Assembly (NCBI GenBank): GCA_031291755.1
Contig: JARLIK010000007.1
Span: 27,021-91,020, forward strand
Direction of reading: 5' to 3'
Source: Acidocella sp.
GTDB lineage: Bacteria; Pseudomonadota; Alphaproteobacteria; Acetobacterales; Acetobacteraceae
DNA length: 64,000 nt
Of this stretch, positions 15,878-24,449 are shown one piece after another. The notes below the pieces were generated by a model. The model was not told the origin of the DNA, did no database searches, and was given only the letters and a program-made list of their open reading frames with translations. Within the stretch, counting starts at the first letter, position 1, and each line of letters starts with the position of its first letter. Both the position numbers and the translations under genes were made by a program.

Positions 15878-16192
15878 TTAGCTGAAAAATCCGGTTACAC
15901 CGTCAATAGCAAACAAGGCCACGACGCCGGCGGCGATGCTCAGGCCGACGTTCCGGCTGGTGGCCATCGTCGCCATCGTCACCGCCGCTCCGCCCCAGTT
16001 TTGCGGCGGGCCTGAAACCAGTGCCGGAACCACGTAGGCGATGAAAATGCAGCCCGGCAGATACACCAGCGCCCGGCGTAGCGCCGGTGAGGGCGTGATG
16101 CGCGAAAACAGCAAATATCCGCCGCACCGGCAGGCCCATGTCACCAACGCCATCGCTGCGATGGCGAGGTAAATCGACACATTGTTATTCAT
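15878..16192 (-). CDS. azlD: AzlD family branched-chain amino acid exporter subunit
   Basis: Start ATG 16192 (MNNNVSIYLAIAAMALVTWA) gives 104 residues with four membrane segments and the CGGYLLF and RRALVYLPGCIFIAYVVPAL patterns of AzlD. It overlaps azlC in the usual ATGAATAA manner, so the two subunits are co-translated. AzlCD pairs export branched-chain or other neutral amino acids. An upstream extension to 16363 is ruled out because it lies inside azlC. The substrate here is not known. Confidence 0.85.
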   Translation of the reverse strand: MNNNVSIYLAIAAMALVTWACRCGGYLLFSRITPSPALRRALVYLPGCIFIAYVVPALVSGPPQNWGGAAVTMATMATSRNVGLSIAAGVVALFAIDGVTGFFS

Positions 16193-16889
16193 GGCGTTTG
16201 GTTTCCAACAAAGCGCCAGTGATGCAGCCGCTAATCGCGCCGGAGACAATATACCAGGACGTATGTGGCACCGCGTAGGCCACTGTAACGGCCACGCCGG
16301 CTGCGACCAACCAGGGCAGAATATCGGTTTTGCCGCGCCACAGCGGCACCAGTAACGCCACAAACGCCGCTAATGCGCCGAAAAACAGCGGGTGATGCGG
16401 TGGCAGGTTTAGCGTACTGGCGCTCAAAAATCCGGCGGTAGTGGCTGCCATCCAGCCCAGCCACAGCGGCACGCTGATCCCCACATACAGCCCGAAATCG
16501 CGGCCGCCGTTGCGCATGTCAGTGACCGAAATGGCCCAGCTATGGTCCACCAGCACCGCCAGGGACGTATAGCGCGGCAGCGTTTGGATGCCCGCAAGCC
16601 AGGGTGCGAGTACCGGTCCCATCAGCGCGAAACGCAAATTCACCACCAAGGCGGCGAAGGCGGCGGCCAGGATCGGCGCCGGATGCGTCCAGTTGGCTAG
16701 CGCCACCAATTCACTGGCGCCGGCGTAAACAAAGGCGTTCATCGCCATGCATTGGACCACGTTCAGCCCATGATGCTGGGTGATCAGCCCCACCACAAAC
16801 CCAAACGGCGATAACCCCGCCACCAGTGGCAGCGAGCGCCTGACCCCGCGCCAGAAGCCGGTGGAGGTAAATGTGATGGGTGCTTCCAT
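16185..16889 (-). CDS. azlC: AzlC family amino acid exporter, large subunit
   Basis: Start ATG 16889 (MEAPITFTSTGFWRG) gives 234 residues. The protein has the AzlC layout: FWRGVRRSLPLVAGLSPFGFVVG, then QCMAMNAFVYAGASELVALA, several membrane helices and PLWLGWMAATTAGFL. It forms the exporter with AzlD, whose start overlaps its stop. It is divergent from btuB, and the cobalamin riboswitch lies between them on the opposite strand, so it is unlikely to be under B12 control. Confidence 0.88.
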   Translation of the reverse strand: MEAPITFTSTGFWRGVRRSLPLVAGLSPFGFVVGLITQHHGLNVVQCMAMNAFVYAGASELVALANWTHPAPILAAAFAALVVNLRFALMGPVLAPWLAGIQTLPRYTSLAVLVDHSWAISVTDMRNGGRDFGLYVGISVPLWLGWMAATTAGFLSASTLNLPPHHPLFFGALAAFVALLVPLWRGKTDILPWLVAAGVAVTVAYAVPHTSWYIVSGAISGCITGALLETKRHE

Positions 16890-17007
16890 GAGTCTTTGAT
16901 GGCAGGGGTGGCCACGCCTGAGTAGTGCGGTAAATTCAAGGCAGGGATTAGGGCCGCAAAGCGAGTCTTGCCATAGCATCCTCAAACCAAGTAGTTTCCC
17001 CTTAGAT

Positions 17008-17172
17008 GCAGGTGACCCGCGAGGGTTGAAACGGGAATGCGGTTAAAAACCGCAGCTGCTCCCGCAACTGTAGGCGGCGAGTTTGCAACCATCGGCCATT
17101 ATCCCTTTGGGGTGAGAAGGCGGCAGCAAGCACCGACCCGCGAGCCAGGAGACCGGCCAGCATCGAGACATT
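17008..17172 (+). ncRNA. Cobalamin riboswitch upstream of btuB
   Basis: The region holds the cobalamin aptamer pattern in order: GGTGACCCGCGAGGG, GAAACGGGAATGCGGT, AACCGCAGCTGCTCCCGCAA, CTGTAGGCGGCGAG, GAGAAGGCGG, and the B12 box AGCCAGGAGACCGGCC at 17143-17158. It lies on the same strand as btuB, 110 bases before the start. Binding of adenosylcobalamin normally lowers expression of the transporter. The ends are approximate because the peripheral stems were not folded. Confidence 0.93.
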
Positions 17173-17246
17173 TGCGCGTAAATGGGCGGGATGCACCATT
17201 TGCGGAAGGGAGAAAGACCCTGAGCCTCTGTCGCCATTTTTATGCG

Positions 17247-17267
17247 CCGGACTTGTCATGAGTCCGG
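17247..17267 (+). promoter_or_regulatory. Hairpin before the btuB ribosome site
   Basis: CCGGACT at 17247-17253 pairs perfectly with AGTCCGG at 17261-17267 over a 7-base loop. It ends a few bases before the TGGAGG ribosome site of btuB (17274-17280). This may be part of the riboswitch expression platform, either as an mRNA hairpin that affects ribosome access or as a weak terminator stem; only two T residues follow. Confidence 0.5.
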
Positions 17268-17285
17268 TTCTGGCTGGAGGCGTTC

Positions 17286-19289
17286 ATGCTGGTTTCAAAA
17301 TCTCTCAGGCTCTGCCTGCTCACCACCACAATTTTATCAATTCCGGTTCTGGCGCGGGCCGATGGTACCGCGCCGGTTATGACCGTGACTGCCACCGAGG
17401 TTTCCACAGCACTTGCTGATGTGCCGGCGGGCGTCACGGTGATTACCCAGGCGCAGATGCAGGCGCGGGGCGACACCACTCTGGTTGACGCGCTGGCCGC
17501 GGTGCCCGGCTTGAACGTGGTGCAGTCCGGCGGTCCCGGCGGCGAGGCCAGCGTGTTTATTCGTGGTACCGATTCCGAGGATGTGCTGGTGCTATTGGAC
17601 GGCGTGCCTGTGAATGACCCGTCGGACCCCAATGGCGCATTCAATTTTGGTAATTACACCGTGAGCGACATTGCCCGCATCGAGGTGGTGCGGGGGCCGA
17701 TGTCGGGCCTGTATGGCTCAAACGCCGTGGGTGGCGTGATCAATCTCATTACCATGCAAGGCAGCGGCAAGCCCAAGCTCAGCGTGACGGCGGCGGGCGG
17801 GTTTCCGGCGCAGGGCCAGGCCGGTGCTACGCTCTCAGGTGCCTCAGGCAAATTTGATTACGCGTTCACCGCCGCCACCGACCAAGAGGCCGGGTTTGAT
17901 TATACGGCGCGGCGTTTAAGTACTTACGATGGCACCCGCGACCCGTACCGCGCCAATCTCGGCTCGCTCAATCTCGGCTATTCGCCGGTGGATGGCACCC
18001 GCATTTCACTCATTTTCCGTGCCCAGCAAACCACTTCGGCCTCGCCAGATTTGGGTTATGTCTCGGTGTATGATGACCCGAATAATTTTCTCTATAACGA
18101 AAATTATTTCGGCAAACTCGGCATCACCAGTAATTTGCTCAATGGCTTGCTAACCACGGAATTTTTCGTCGCTCAGCTTCAAAATGATTATGTGAATAAA
18201 AATCTGCTCGATGCGGCGGACCCCAACGCGCAGAGCAATGAGGATCATTACCACGGCTACCGGACCGATGTGCAATGGAACAACACCATTCATGTGCCTG
18301 ATTACGGTCCGGCGCAGTTTTCATCATTGCTGTTCGGGGTCGAATACATCAATGATCATGCCACCGAATTGGTCAACGACAGCGGGCCGTTCGTGGCCAG
18401 TATCAATGCCTCGCAACATTCGATCGCGGGCCATGCCGGTGTGCAGACCACACTTTACAATCGCCTGACCCTGACCGGCGCGTTGCGCGATGATGCGGTC
18501 TCGAGTTTTGGCAGCGCGTTCACAGGCCGCGTTGGCGGTGTGCTGGCGATTCCGGAAGCTGACCTGCATTTGAAAACATCGTATGGCACCAGCTTTTTGG
18601 CACCGTCGCTATTTGATCTCTATGGGGTCGATAGCTATTCCGGCTTTCCTTACATGGGCAACCCCAACCTCAAACCTGAGCGGGGAACCGGGTTTGAAGT
18701 TGGCCCGCAATTTGATATTCCGGCCTTTGGGCAGGCTGATTTCATCAGTATTTCAGCAACATATTTTGCCGATAACATCAGCAACCTGATCCAGAATGTC
18801 GATATCGACAACAATACCGCCTCGACCGAGGCCAATGTCGGCAAGGCCCGCACCAGCGGTGTTGAGACGGAATTGGTGTTCACGCCGGCTGCCTGGTTGA
18901 GCGCGGATTTCACTTATACCTACACTTATGCCCGCGACCTCACCGATGCGACGCCGCTGCTCCGGCGGCCAGAAAATACTGGCAGTGCGACGCTGACCAT
19001 TACGCCGCTGCCGGGCCTCAGCATTGTTCCACAAGTCAGCTACATTGGCCGCTTCAGCGATTATTTGTATAATAATGACGGCACAGCCTACACCGGCGGC
19101 AACCCGTATGGCGTTGGCCTTGCCGAACCGGGCACCATTGCAAATCTGTCAGTGAATTATAGATTGTCGCCGAAGCTGATATTGTTTGTTGACGGTAAGA
19201 ACCTGTTTCAATCGCATTTCGAGCCGGTGAATGGTTTGCAGATACCGGGCCAGTCATTCCTGTTCGGGGTGCGGGCGACGATTCAGTAG
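17286..19289 (+). CDS. btuB: TonB-dependent vitamin B12 receptor
   Basis: The 667-residue protein has a signal peptide (to about ARA, residue 25), a TonB-box-like MTVTA, a plug domain (VPAGVTVITQAQMQARG; VFIRGTDSEDVLVLLDGVPVNDPS; RIEVVRGPMSGLYGSNAVGGVINLIT) and a 22-strand-type barrel ending in SFLFGVRATIQ. The terminal aromatic-rich strand fits outer-membrane insertion. The cobalamin riboswitch upstream supports corrinoid as substrate. TGGAGG precedes ATG 17286. The TonB-like protein at 21600 could supply energy. Other corrinoids or cobinamide are possible cargo. Confidence 0.93.
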   Translation: MLVSKSLRLCLLTTTILSIPVLARADGTAPVMTVTATEVSTALADVPAGVTVITQAQMQARGDTTLVDALAAVPGLNVVQSGGPGGEASVFIRGTDSEDVLVLLDGVPVNDPSDPNGAFNFGNYTVSDIARIEVVRGPMSGLYGSNAVGGVINLITMQGSGKPKLSVTAAGGFPAQGQAGATLSGASGKFDYAFTAATDQEAGFDYTARRLSTYDGTRDPYRANLGSLNLGYSPVDGTRISLIFRAQQTTSASPDLGYVSVYDDPNNFLYNENYFGKLGITSNLLNGLLTTEFFVAQLQNDYVNKNLLDAADPNAQSNEDHYHGYRTDVQWNNTIHVPDYGPAQFSSLLFGVEYINDHATELVNDSGPFVASINASQHSIAGHAGVQTTLYNRLTLTGALRDDAVSSFGSAFTGRVGGVLAIPEADLHLKTSYGTSFLAPSLFDLYGVDSYSGFPYMGNPNLKPERGTGFEVGPQFDIPAFGQADFISISATYFADNISNLIQNVDIDNNTASTEANVGKARTSGVETELVFTPAAWLSADFTYTYTYARDLTDATPLLRRPENTGSATLTITPLPGLSIVPQVSYIGRFSDYLYNNDGTAYTGGNPYGVGLAEPGTIANLSVNYRLSPKLILFVDGKNLFQSHFEPVNGLQIPGQSFLFGVRATIQ

Positions 19290-19298
19290 ACCCAACCC

Positions 19299-19327
19299 GT
19301 CATGGCCAGGTCAAGCCCGGCCATGAC
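19299..19327. repeat. Palindromic intergenic element, copy 1
   Basis: GTCATGGCC (19299-19307) pairs with GGCCATGAC (19319-19327) over an 11-base loop. The element shares its arms with the terminator-like palindrome at 28908-28933. Such GTCATGGCC...GGCCAT units are widely dispersed between alphaproteobacterial genes, as I recall. Here it lies 10 bases after the btuB stop. Confidence 0.6.
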
Positions 19328-19363
19328 GACAGGCTCGGGCGAGTCAACGCGTCTTACACGCAC

Positions 19364-19394
19364 AAAAAAACGGGCATCTTGCGATGCCCGTTTT
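19364..19394. terminator. Bidirectional rho-independent terminator
   Basis: CGGGCATC and GATGCCCG form a perfect 8-bp stem over TTGC at 19371-19390, with seven A residues before and four T residues after. It sits between the convergent btuB and the MetA-type gene and can serve both strands; the A run gives the U tract for the minus strand, whose gene ends at 19411. Confidence 0.85.
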
Positions 19395-19410
19395 GTGAGT
19401 TTGGAAGATT

Positions 19411-20457
19411 TTAGAAGAACATTGCGAGGCGGAGTTCGATGAGGCGGTTCAGCGGACCGCCATGGTTTGCAACATCGTAGCCGCCCATCAACATAACTTG
19501 GGTGGACGGGTTGACGAAGGTAGAGCCCACCAGACGTAGTTGCGATTCCTCGGTGCGGTTGCCGGAATCCACTTTCGCGCCGATGCCGTGAATCGTGTAG
19601 GTCTGCTTGCCGCCGAAGGATTGATAGAAGCCGGGCGCAATGAACGCCCCCATCGCCGGGGCAAAATTATACGGGAAGTAAATACGGAATTCTTCCGAAG
19701 GCTGCTCATGGAAGGTTGCCGCATAAGACGCAGGCGCCTGGAGTTCTGCGCCGCCGAAATTATTGGCGGTCACTAACGGCTGATCCGCCGCCGAACTGCT
19801 GTTATCGCCAAACCCGTAAACCTCACCCCATACTTCCACTTGCAGGTTAGGTGTTTTGGGCGTGCCGATCAGGGTGGTCCGTGCGCCGATTTCCAATTCA
19901 TACATCCAGCTATCGGTGCCGGGGTTCAAAATATCGCTCTTGTTGAAGCTACTGATTGGTGGGGCGAACCAAGGGGCCACCACCAAATAGGTGCCGGTCG
20001 CCGGGTTGTTCACCGGCCAGAAGAAGAAGCTGAGGTTTGGCTGCCCAAAACCGCTATTCGCGCTCAAATGCGCCTTGCTCGGGCCGTAAGGCGGAACGTT
20101 AATGCCCAATTGTTGCGGCCCCAGAAAACCAATATACGGCTCATAAATCTGCACACCGGCTTCAACACCATGGACTTCAAACGTGCGGATATAACGCAGC
20201 ACGGTAATATCCGTAGCTATTTTGGTATTTTGATGGGAAATCGACGTGCCGTTTGTGTAGTTGTTTCCTTGCAACCCGCCAAAATCGCCGGCATCGTTAA
20301 ATTGGTTGTAAATCAACCCGATATTTACATTGACGGGCGGTGCAATGCTGTCCCCCGGCAGCGGGTCAGACGCCATCGCCTTGCCGGCGAACCCGGCGCT
20401 CAAGGCCAAAGCGCCTGCGAACAGGCAGGTGCGTAAAATACGGTCTCGTTGGAACAT
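19411..20457 (-). CDS. Outer-membrane protein of the MetA-pathway/phenol-transport type
   Basis: The 348-residue protein has a signal peptide (MFQRDRILRTCLFAGALALS...AMA) and a beta-rich mature part (VNVNIGLIYNQFNDAGDFGG; YEPYIGF; GQPNLSFFFWPVNN) ending in LIELRLAMFF, a barrel-type C-terminus. It resembles the Phenol_MetA_deg family of outer-membrane proteins, whose true substrates are mostly unknown. TTGGAGGAG gives a strong ribosome site before ATG 20457. It has no obvious partner genes; the bidirectional terminator ends it. Confidence 0.75.
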   Translation of the reverse strand: MFQRDRILRTCLFAGALALSAGFAGKAMASDPLPGDSIAPPVNVNIGLIYNQFNDAGDFGGLQGNNYTNGTSISHQNTKIATDITVLRYIRTFEVHGVEAGVQIYEPYIGFLGPQQLGINVPPYGPSKAHLSANSGFGQPNLSFFFWPVNNPATGTYLVVAPWFAPPISSFNKSDILNPGTDSWMYELEIGARTTLIGTPKTPNLQVEVWGEVYGFGDNSSSAADQPLVTANNFGGAELQAPASYAATFHEQPSEEFRIYFPYNFAPAMGAFIAPGFYQSFGGKQTYTIHGIGAKVDSGNRTEESQLRLVGSTFVNPSTQVMLMGGYDVANHGGPLNRLIELRLAMFF

Positions 20458-20704
20458 GGGCGCTTCTCCTCCAAAAAATTTCTTACAAAGTGATTAAATC
20501 TCACCCCGCTTGCTCCCATCACGTACGCATTGCGAGGCTATGTCAATTACTAGTTACCGCTTACGTCACTAAATAACCTTATTGTGACAGTTAGGACACA
20601 TGGTGCGGCGCAAAAACACGCGACTGCGGCATTTGCCGGTAGCAAGGAAAAATTGCTAAACCCTGAAGTCCTGGCCATCCCGGCGCATTAGGGCACATTG
20701 CGGT

Positions 20705-21607
20705 ATGAAACCCGTCATTAAATTTGCAGCCGGCAGCATTTTCGTCGGGCTGGCGGTATTGGCGCTGAAATTTCTGGCGGCCCGGCTCAGCGGCTCCACC
20801 GCACTGTTTTCCGATGCGCTCGAGTCGCTGGTCAATGTCGCGGCCTCGCTGCTGGCTTTGTATGCGCTGGTGGGGGCTGCCAAACCGGCGGACCGCCAGC
20901 ATCCTTATGGCCATGCCAAGCTGGAATTGCTAAGCGCGGTCGCCACCGGGGCGATGATCCTGATCGCCGCGGTGCTGATTTTTCAACGCGCGTTCAGCGT
21001 CATCTTCCATCCGGTGCCGCTGGCGCCACTAACCGGCGGGCTTGGCCTTGGCATGGCGCTGAATGCGTCCGCTGGGCTGCTGATCGGCGTTTGGGCTTTG
21101 CTGTTGCGGCGCACCGGCAAAAAATACCGCTCTCCGGCGCTCGCCGCCGATGCACAGCATCTGCTGTCCGATGTGCTTACCACCATCGGTATCATCGCCG
21201 GGCTGGCGGCGGCGGCACTGTTTGGTCTGCCGATTCTCGACCCCATCATTGCGCTCGCCATTGCCACCCAGATCGCTTACGCGGGTGGGCAGACGGTGCT
21301 GAAATCCTTGAGCGGCCTGCTCGATGAGGCGCCGCCGCCCGCCGTCACCGCCCGCATCAATGACCTGGTGCGCGAGAAGGGCACCGGCGCTCTGGAGGCG
21401 CATGATTTCCGCATCCGCCAGGCTGGTCCGGCCTCGTTTTTGGAATTTCATCTGGTGGTGCCGGGTGCCATGAGCGTCAGTGCCGCGCATGTCATCTGCG
21501 ACCGCATCGAGGCAGCTTTGCGCGATGAAATGCCCGGTGTGGTGATCACCATCCATGTCGAACCGGCGGAAAAAGCCAAGCACGAGGGCGTGCTGATCCA
21601 TGGCTGA
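20705..21607 (+). CDS. Cation diffusion facilitator metal exporter
   Basis: The 300-residue protein shows the CDF plan: six membrane segments, SDALESLVNVAASLLALYAL near residue 40, HPYGHAKLELLSA near residue 65, and the second metal site DAQHLLSDVLTT in helix 5 near residue 150. The C-terminal cytoplasmic domain (HDFRIRQAGPASFLEFHLVV; VVITIHVEPAEK) fits. Family members export Zn, Fe, Co or Ni by proton exchange. The stop overlaps the next start by eight bases, coupling it to a TonB-like protein. Confidence 0.9.
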   Translation: MKPVIKFAAGSIFVGLAVLALKFLAARLSGSTALFSDALESLVNVAASLLALYALVGAAKPADRQHPYGHAKLELLSAVATGAMILIAAVLIFQRAFSVIFHPVPLAPLTGGLGLGMALNASAGLLIGVWALLLRRTGKKYRSPALAADAQHLLSDVLTTIGIIAGLAAAALFGLPILDPIIALAIATQIAYAGGQTVLKSLSGLLDEAPPPAVTARINDLVREKGTGALEAHDFRIRQAGPASFLEFHLVVPGAMSVSAAHVICDRIEAALRDEMPGVVITIHVEPAEKAKHEGVLIHG

Positions 21608-22418
21608 CAGCGGCGTGCCGCCAGAGTCCACGATGGCCCTGCACGCCGACCCTGCCACCAAGCTGCCCATCACCAGCCCGGACTTTGATAAAACGCGGGC
21701 TGGCGGGCTTGGCCTGCTGCTGCACATCGCGCCGGTGATACTGGTGTTGTTCGTGCTGCGCGGGGTGGCGCTGCCGCCGCCGCCCGCCGAGCCGACGTTG
21801 CAACTGGTGATGGATAAATCGCCCTATGTGGGCAGCGGGCCAAACGTGGTGAAACCGGCGCAATTGCCGATGCCCAAACCCGCCCCAACCCCTGCGCCCA
21901 AACCGCAACCGGCCCCGCCGGTGGTGGTGGTGCCCGCCCCGCCGCCACCAGCACCTCCGCCGCCGCCGCCCAGCCATACCGCGCCGCCGATGCCCATACC
22001 GCCGCCACCGGCCCCGCCGCCGCCGCGCCCTGCCACGCTGCCGCATGTGGCTTCCCACACCGCGGCACCCACGGCTCCAGCCATTGCGCATATGGGCGAT
22101 AATCAGCCGGTTGGTCATGGCGAGGCCTTTGGCCGCATCATCGTCGCCACCTCCGATGAAAACCTCAACCACAAGCCGCCATATCCGGAAGCCGCCCGTG
22201 AGCATGGCGAGCAAGGCCGGGTGCTGCTTTCCATCCATGTGGCGGCCAATGGGCGGGTGGTGCAGGTGGATATCACCAGCAGCTCAGGCTACGCGATTCT
22301 TGACCAAGCGGCGCAGGACACCGCCCTGAACTGGGTGTTCAACCCGGCGATGATGAACGGCAAGCCGGTTGCCTCAGTGGTGCTGTTTCCGATTTTATTT
22401 CAGCTCGATTCGCCCTGA
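21600..22418 (+). CDS. TonB family energy transducer
   Basis: The 272-residue protein has one membrane anchor (LGLLLHIAPVILVLFVLRG, about residues 38-57), a very long proline-rich periplasmic spacer (about residues 60-145, many PP pairs) and a C-terminal TonB domain (YPEAAREHGEQGRVLLSIHVAANGRVVQVDITSSSG... ALNWVFNPAMMNGKPV). ATG 21600 overlaps the CDF stop. No exbB or exbD lies nearby. It could energise BtuB or other receptors. The 3' end overlaps the convergent rmd gene by 19 bases. Confidence 0.9.
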   Translation: MADSGVPPESTMALHADPATKLPITSPDFDKTRAGGLGLLLHIAPVILVLFVLRGVALPPPPAEPTLQLVMDKSPYVGSGPNVVKPAQLPMPKPAPTPAPKPQPAPPVVVVPAPPPPAPPPPPPSHTAPPMPIPPPPAPPPPRPATLPHVASHTAAPTAPAIAHMGDNQPVGHGEAFGRIIVATSDENLNHKPPYPEAAREHGEQGRVLLSIHVAANGRVVQVDITSSSGYAILDQAAQDTALNWVFNPAMMNGKPVASVVLFPILFQLDSP

Positions 22419-23329
22419 ACCATCAGCCGGGCGGCCTCAAGCACGCTCGCCAAAGTTTCCTGTAGTCCGTATCGCGGTTGCCAGCCGAGCGCCTGCCGCG
22501 CCAGTGCGGCATCGCCGAGCGCGCAGGCAATTTCGACCCCGCGCAGCCGGGCTGGATCAGTCACGATGCTGATTTTGCAACGTGCCATCGCCAGGAGCAT
22601 GCTCAGCACGTCGCTGATCCGGATAACTTGCCCGGAGCCGATGTTAAAAACGCTGTTATTGGGCAGTGCGTCAAATTTTTGTAATGCCAGCCCATAGGCG
22701 GCGCAGACATCGCGGACGTCCAGAAAATCCCGCCTAGGGTCCAGCGCCCCGACGCCGATTTCCGGCGGCGCCAGCCCGGCCTCGATGCGGGCGATCTGCC
22801 CGGCAAAGGCCGGCACCACAAATGCCTCGCGCTGGCCCGGCCCGGTATGGTTGAACGGCCGCAGCCGCAGCAGCCGCAAGCCATCGCTGGTCAATGCTCC
22901 CAGCGCCATTTCCGCCGCCGCCTTGGTGGCCGCATATAAATTCAGTGGCGCCAGCAGGGCCGTTTCATCCAAGGCCGCTCCTGTCTTGAAGCTGGCACCG
23001 TAACATTCAGCACTCGAAATAAATATCATCCGGCATTGTGGCGCGTGCGCTAAAATCGCGTTGCCGACATTCAATGCGCCATGGAAATTTACCGCCCAGG
23101 CGTGTTCCGGTGCTTGTTTGGCATCATCAACCGCAGCAACCCCGGCCAGATGAATACAAGCATCCGGCTGAAGCTTGCCGATCAGCTGGTCCACTGCCGC
23201 CGCATCGGTAATATCAAGTGTGGCCAGGCTGGTACCAATATATTCCTCCCCCACCCCCGCCATGCTCAGGCTGTGGCGCAGATGCTGCCCCACAAACCCC
23301 TCCGCCCCGGTGATGAGGATGCGGCGCAT
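22400..23329 (-). CDS. rmd: GDP-6-deoxy-4-keto-mannose reductase/epimerase type
   Basis: Start ATG 23329 (MRRILITGAEGFVGQHL) shares one base with the gmd stop (TGATG), so the annotated extra TTG residue is unlikely; the protein has 309 residues. It is an extended SDR with GAEGFVG Rossmann motif, ISSAECYG and NLYAATKAAAE (YxxxK) active-site patterns, and ends close to Rmd family size. After Gmd it probably makes GDP-rhamnose for a surface polysaccharide. Fucose or other 6-deoxyhexose products are possible. Confidence 0.8.
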   Translation of the reverse strand: MRRILITGAEGFVGQHLRHSLSMAGVGEEYIGTSLATLDITDAAAVDQLIGKLQPDACIHLAGVAAVDDAKQAPEHAWAVNFHGALNVGNAILAHAPQCRMIFISSAECYGASFKTGAALDETALLAPLNLYAATKAAAEMALGALTSDGLRLLRLRPFNHTGPGQREAFVVPAFAGQIARIEAGLAPPEIGVGALDPRRDFLDVRDVCAAYGLALQKFDALPNNSVFNIGSGQVIRISDVLSMLLAMARCKISIVTDPARLRGVEIACALGDAALARQALGWQPRYGLQETLASVLEAARLMVQGESS

Positions 23330-24309
23330 CAACCCGCCTTGCGCCGGTGCCGGGCGATGTCGGCGTCCACCATCTCAGCCGCCATTTCCTCCACGCTCAC
23401 GTTCGCCCGCCAGCCAAGCTGTTGCGCCGCCTTGGCAGCATCGCCCAGCAGCGCATCAACCTCGGCGGGCCGCAGCCTTGCCGGGTCATGGGTGATGTAA
23501 TCGGCGGCGTTCAGCCCGGCATGGGCAAACGCCATTTCGGCAAAGCCCTGCACGCTCACCGCCCGGCCGGTCGCCAGCACGTAATCATCGGGTTCATCCT
23601 GCTGCAGCATCTGCCACATCGCCTGCACATAATCGCGGGCGTGGCCCCAGTCGCGGGTGGCATTCACATTGCCCAGCTTCAATTGGCTGGCCAGACCCAG
23701 CTTAATCTTCGCCACACCGTCGCTGATGTGGCGGGTGACAAACTCCACACCGCGCAGCGGGCTTTCATGGTTGAAGGCAATGCCCGATGAGGCGTGCAGA
23801 TCAAAACTCTCACGGTAATTCACGGTCATCCAGTGGGCGTATAATTTTGCCGCCGCATAGGGCGAGCGCGGGTAAAACGGCGTGCTTTCATTTTGCACCG
23901 GCGCTTGCGCCTTGCCGAACATTTCCGACGACGACGCCTGGTAAAACCGCGCCGAAGGATGGGTGAGGCGCAATGCTTCCAGCATATTCACCGCGCCGGT
24001 GCCGGTGACAGCGCCGGTCAGCAACGGCTGCTGCCAGGAGGTGGCCACGAAGCTCTGCGCCGCCAGATTATAAACCTCATCAGGCTTATACGTACTCATC
24101 AGCCGCACCAGGCTTGAGAGATCGATCAGATCACCATCCACTAGCTCGACCTCGCCGATAATTCCAAGGTAGCGCAACCGTTCGCCGATCATGTCGGAAG
24201 AGGCCGAACGGCGGATCATGCCAATGACATGATAACCTTTATCCAGCAAAAACTTCGATAAATAGGCACCGTCCTGGCCTGTAATTCCGGTGATGAAGGC
24301 TTTTTTCAT
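23329..24309 (-). CDS. gmd: GDP-mannose 4,6-dehydratase
   Basis: Start ATG 24309 (MKKAFITGITGQDGAYLSKFL) gives 326 residues. The GITGQDGAYLSKFLLDKGYHV motif is diagnostic for Gmd; SSSEMFG, PRSPYAAAKLYAHWM (YxxxK) and the C-terminal RPAEVDALLGDAAKAAQQLGW follow. It converts GDP-mannose to GDP-4-keto-6-deoxymannose, the precursor for rmd next to it. It is somewhat shorter than E. coli Gmd, like other alphaproteobacterial forms. The gene is divergent from the glycosyltransferase at 24450. Confidence 0.93.
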   Translation of the reverse strand: MKKAFITGITGQDGAYLSKFLLDKGYHVIGMIRRSASSDMIGERLRYLGIIGEVELVDGDLIDLSSLVRLMSTYKPDEVYNLAAQSFVATSWQQPLLTGAVTGTGAVNMLEALRLTHPSARFYQASSSEMFGKAQAPVQNESTPFYPRSPYAAAKLYAHWMTVNYRESFDLHASSGIAFNHESPLRGVEFVTRHISDGVAKIKLGLASQLKLGNVNATRDWGHARDYVQAMWQMLQQDEPDDYVLATGRAVSVQGFAEMAFAHAGLNAADYITHDPARLRPAEVDALLGDAAKAAQQLGWRANVSVEEMAAEMVDADIARHRRKAG

Positions 24310-24393
24310 AAATTCAGGCTCCGGCTGGTCATTGGGTAGTCTCAGGCAGATTAGAGCCGCTTGGCTGGTGGGAAGCAAACCGGATTGTTTTGC

Positions 24394-24421
24394 TTGAAAT
24401 ACATCCTTAAGTAGTTATTAA
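24394..24421 (+). promoter_or_regulatory. Possible sigma-70 promoter for the glycosyltransferase
   Basis: TTGAAA at 24394-24399 and TATTAA at 24416-24421 with 16 bases between lie in the AT-rich divergent gap between gmd and the glycosyltransferase gene, 29 bases before ATG 24450. The match is by eye only and may be chance in AT-rich DNA. Confidence 0.35.
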
Positions 24422-24449
24422 TTGTTATAACACCATTAAGGTTGTGTAA

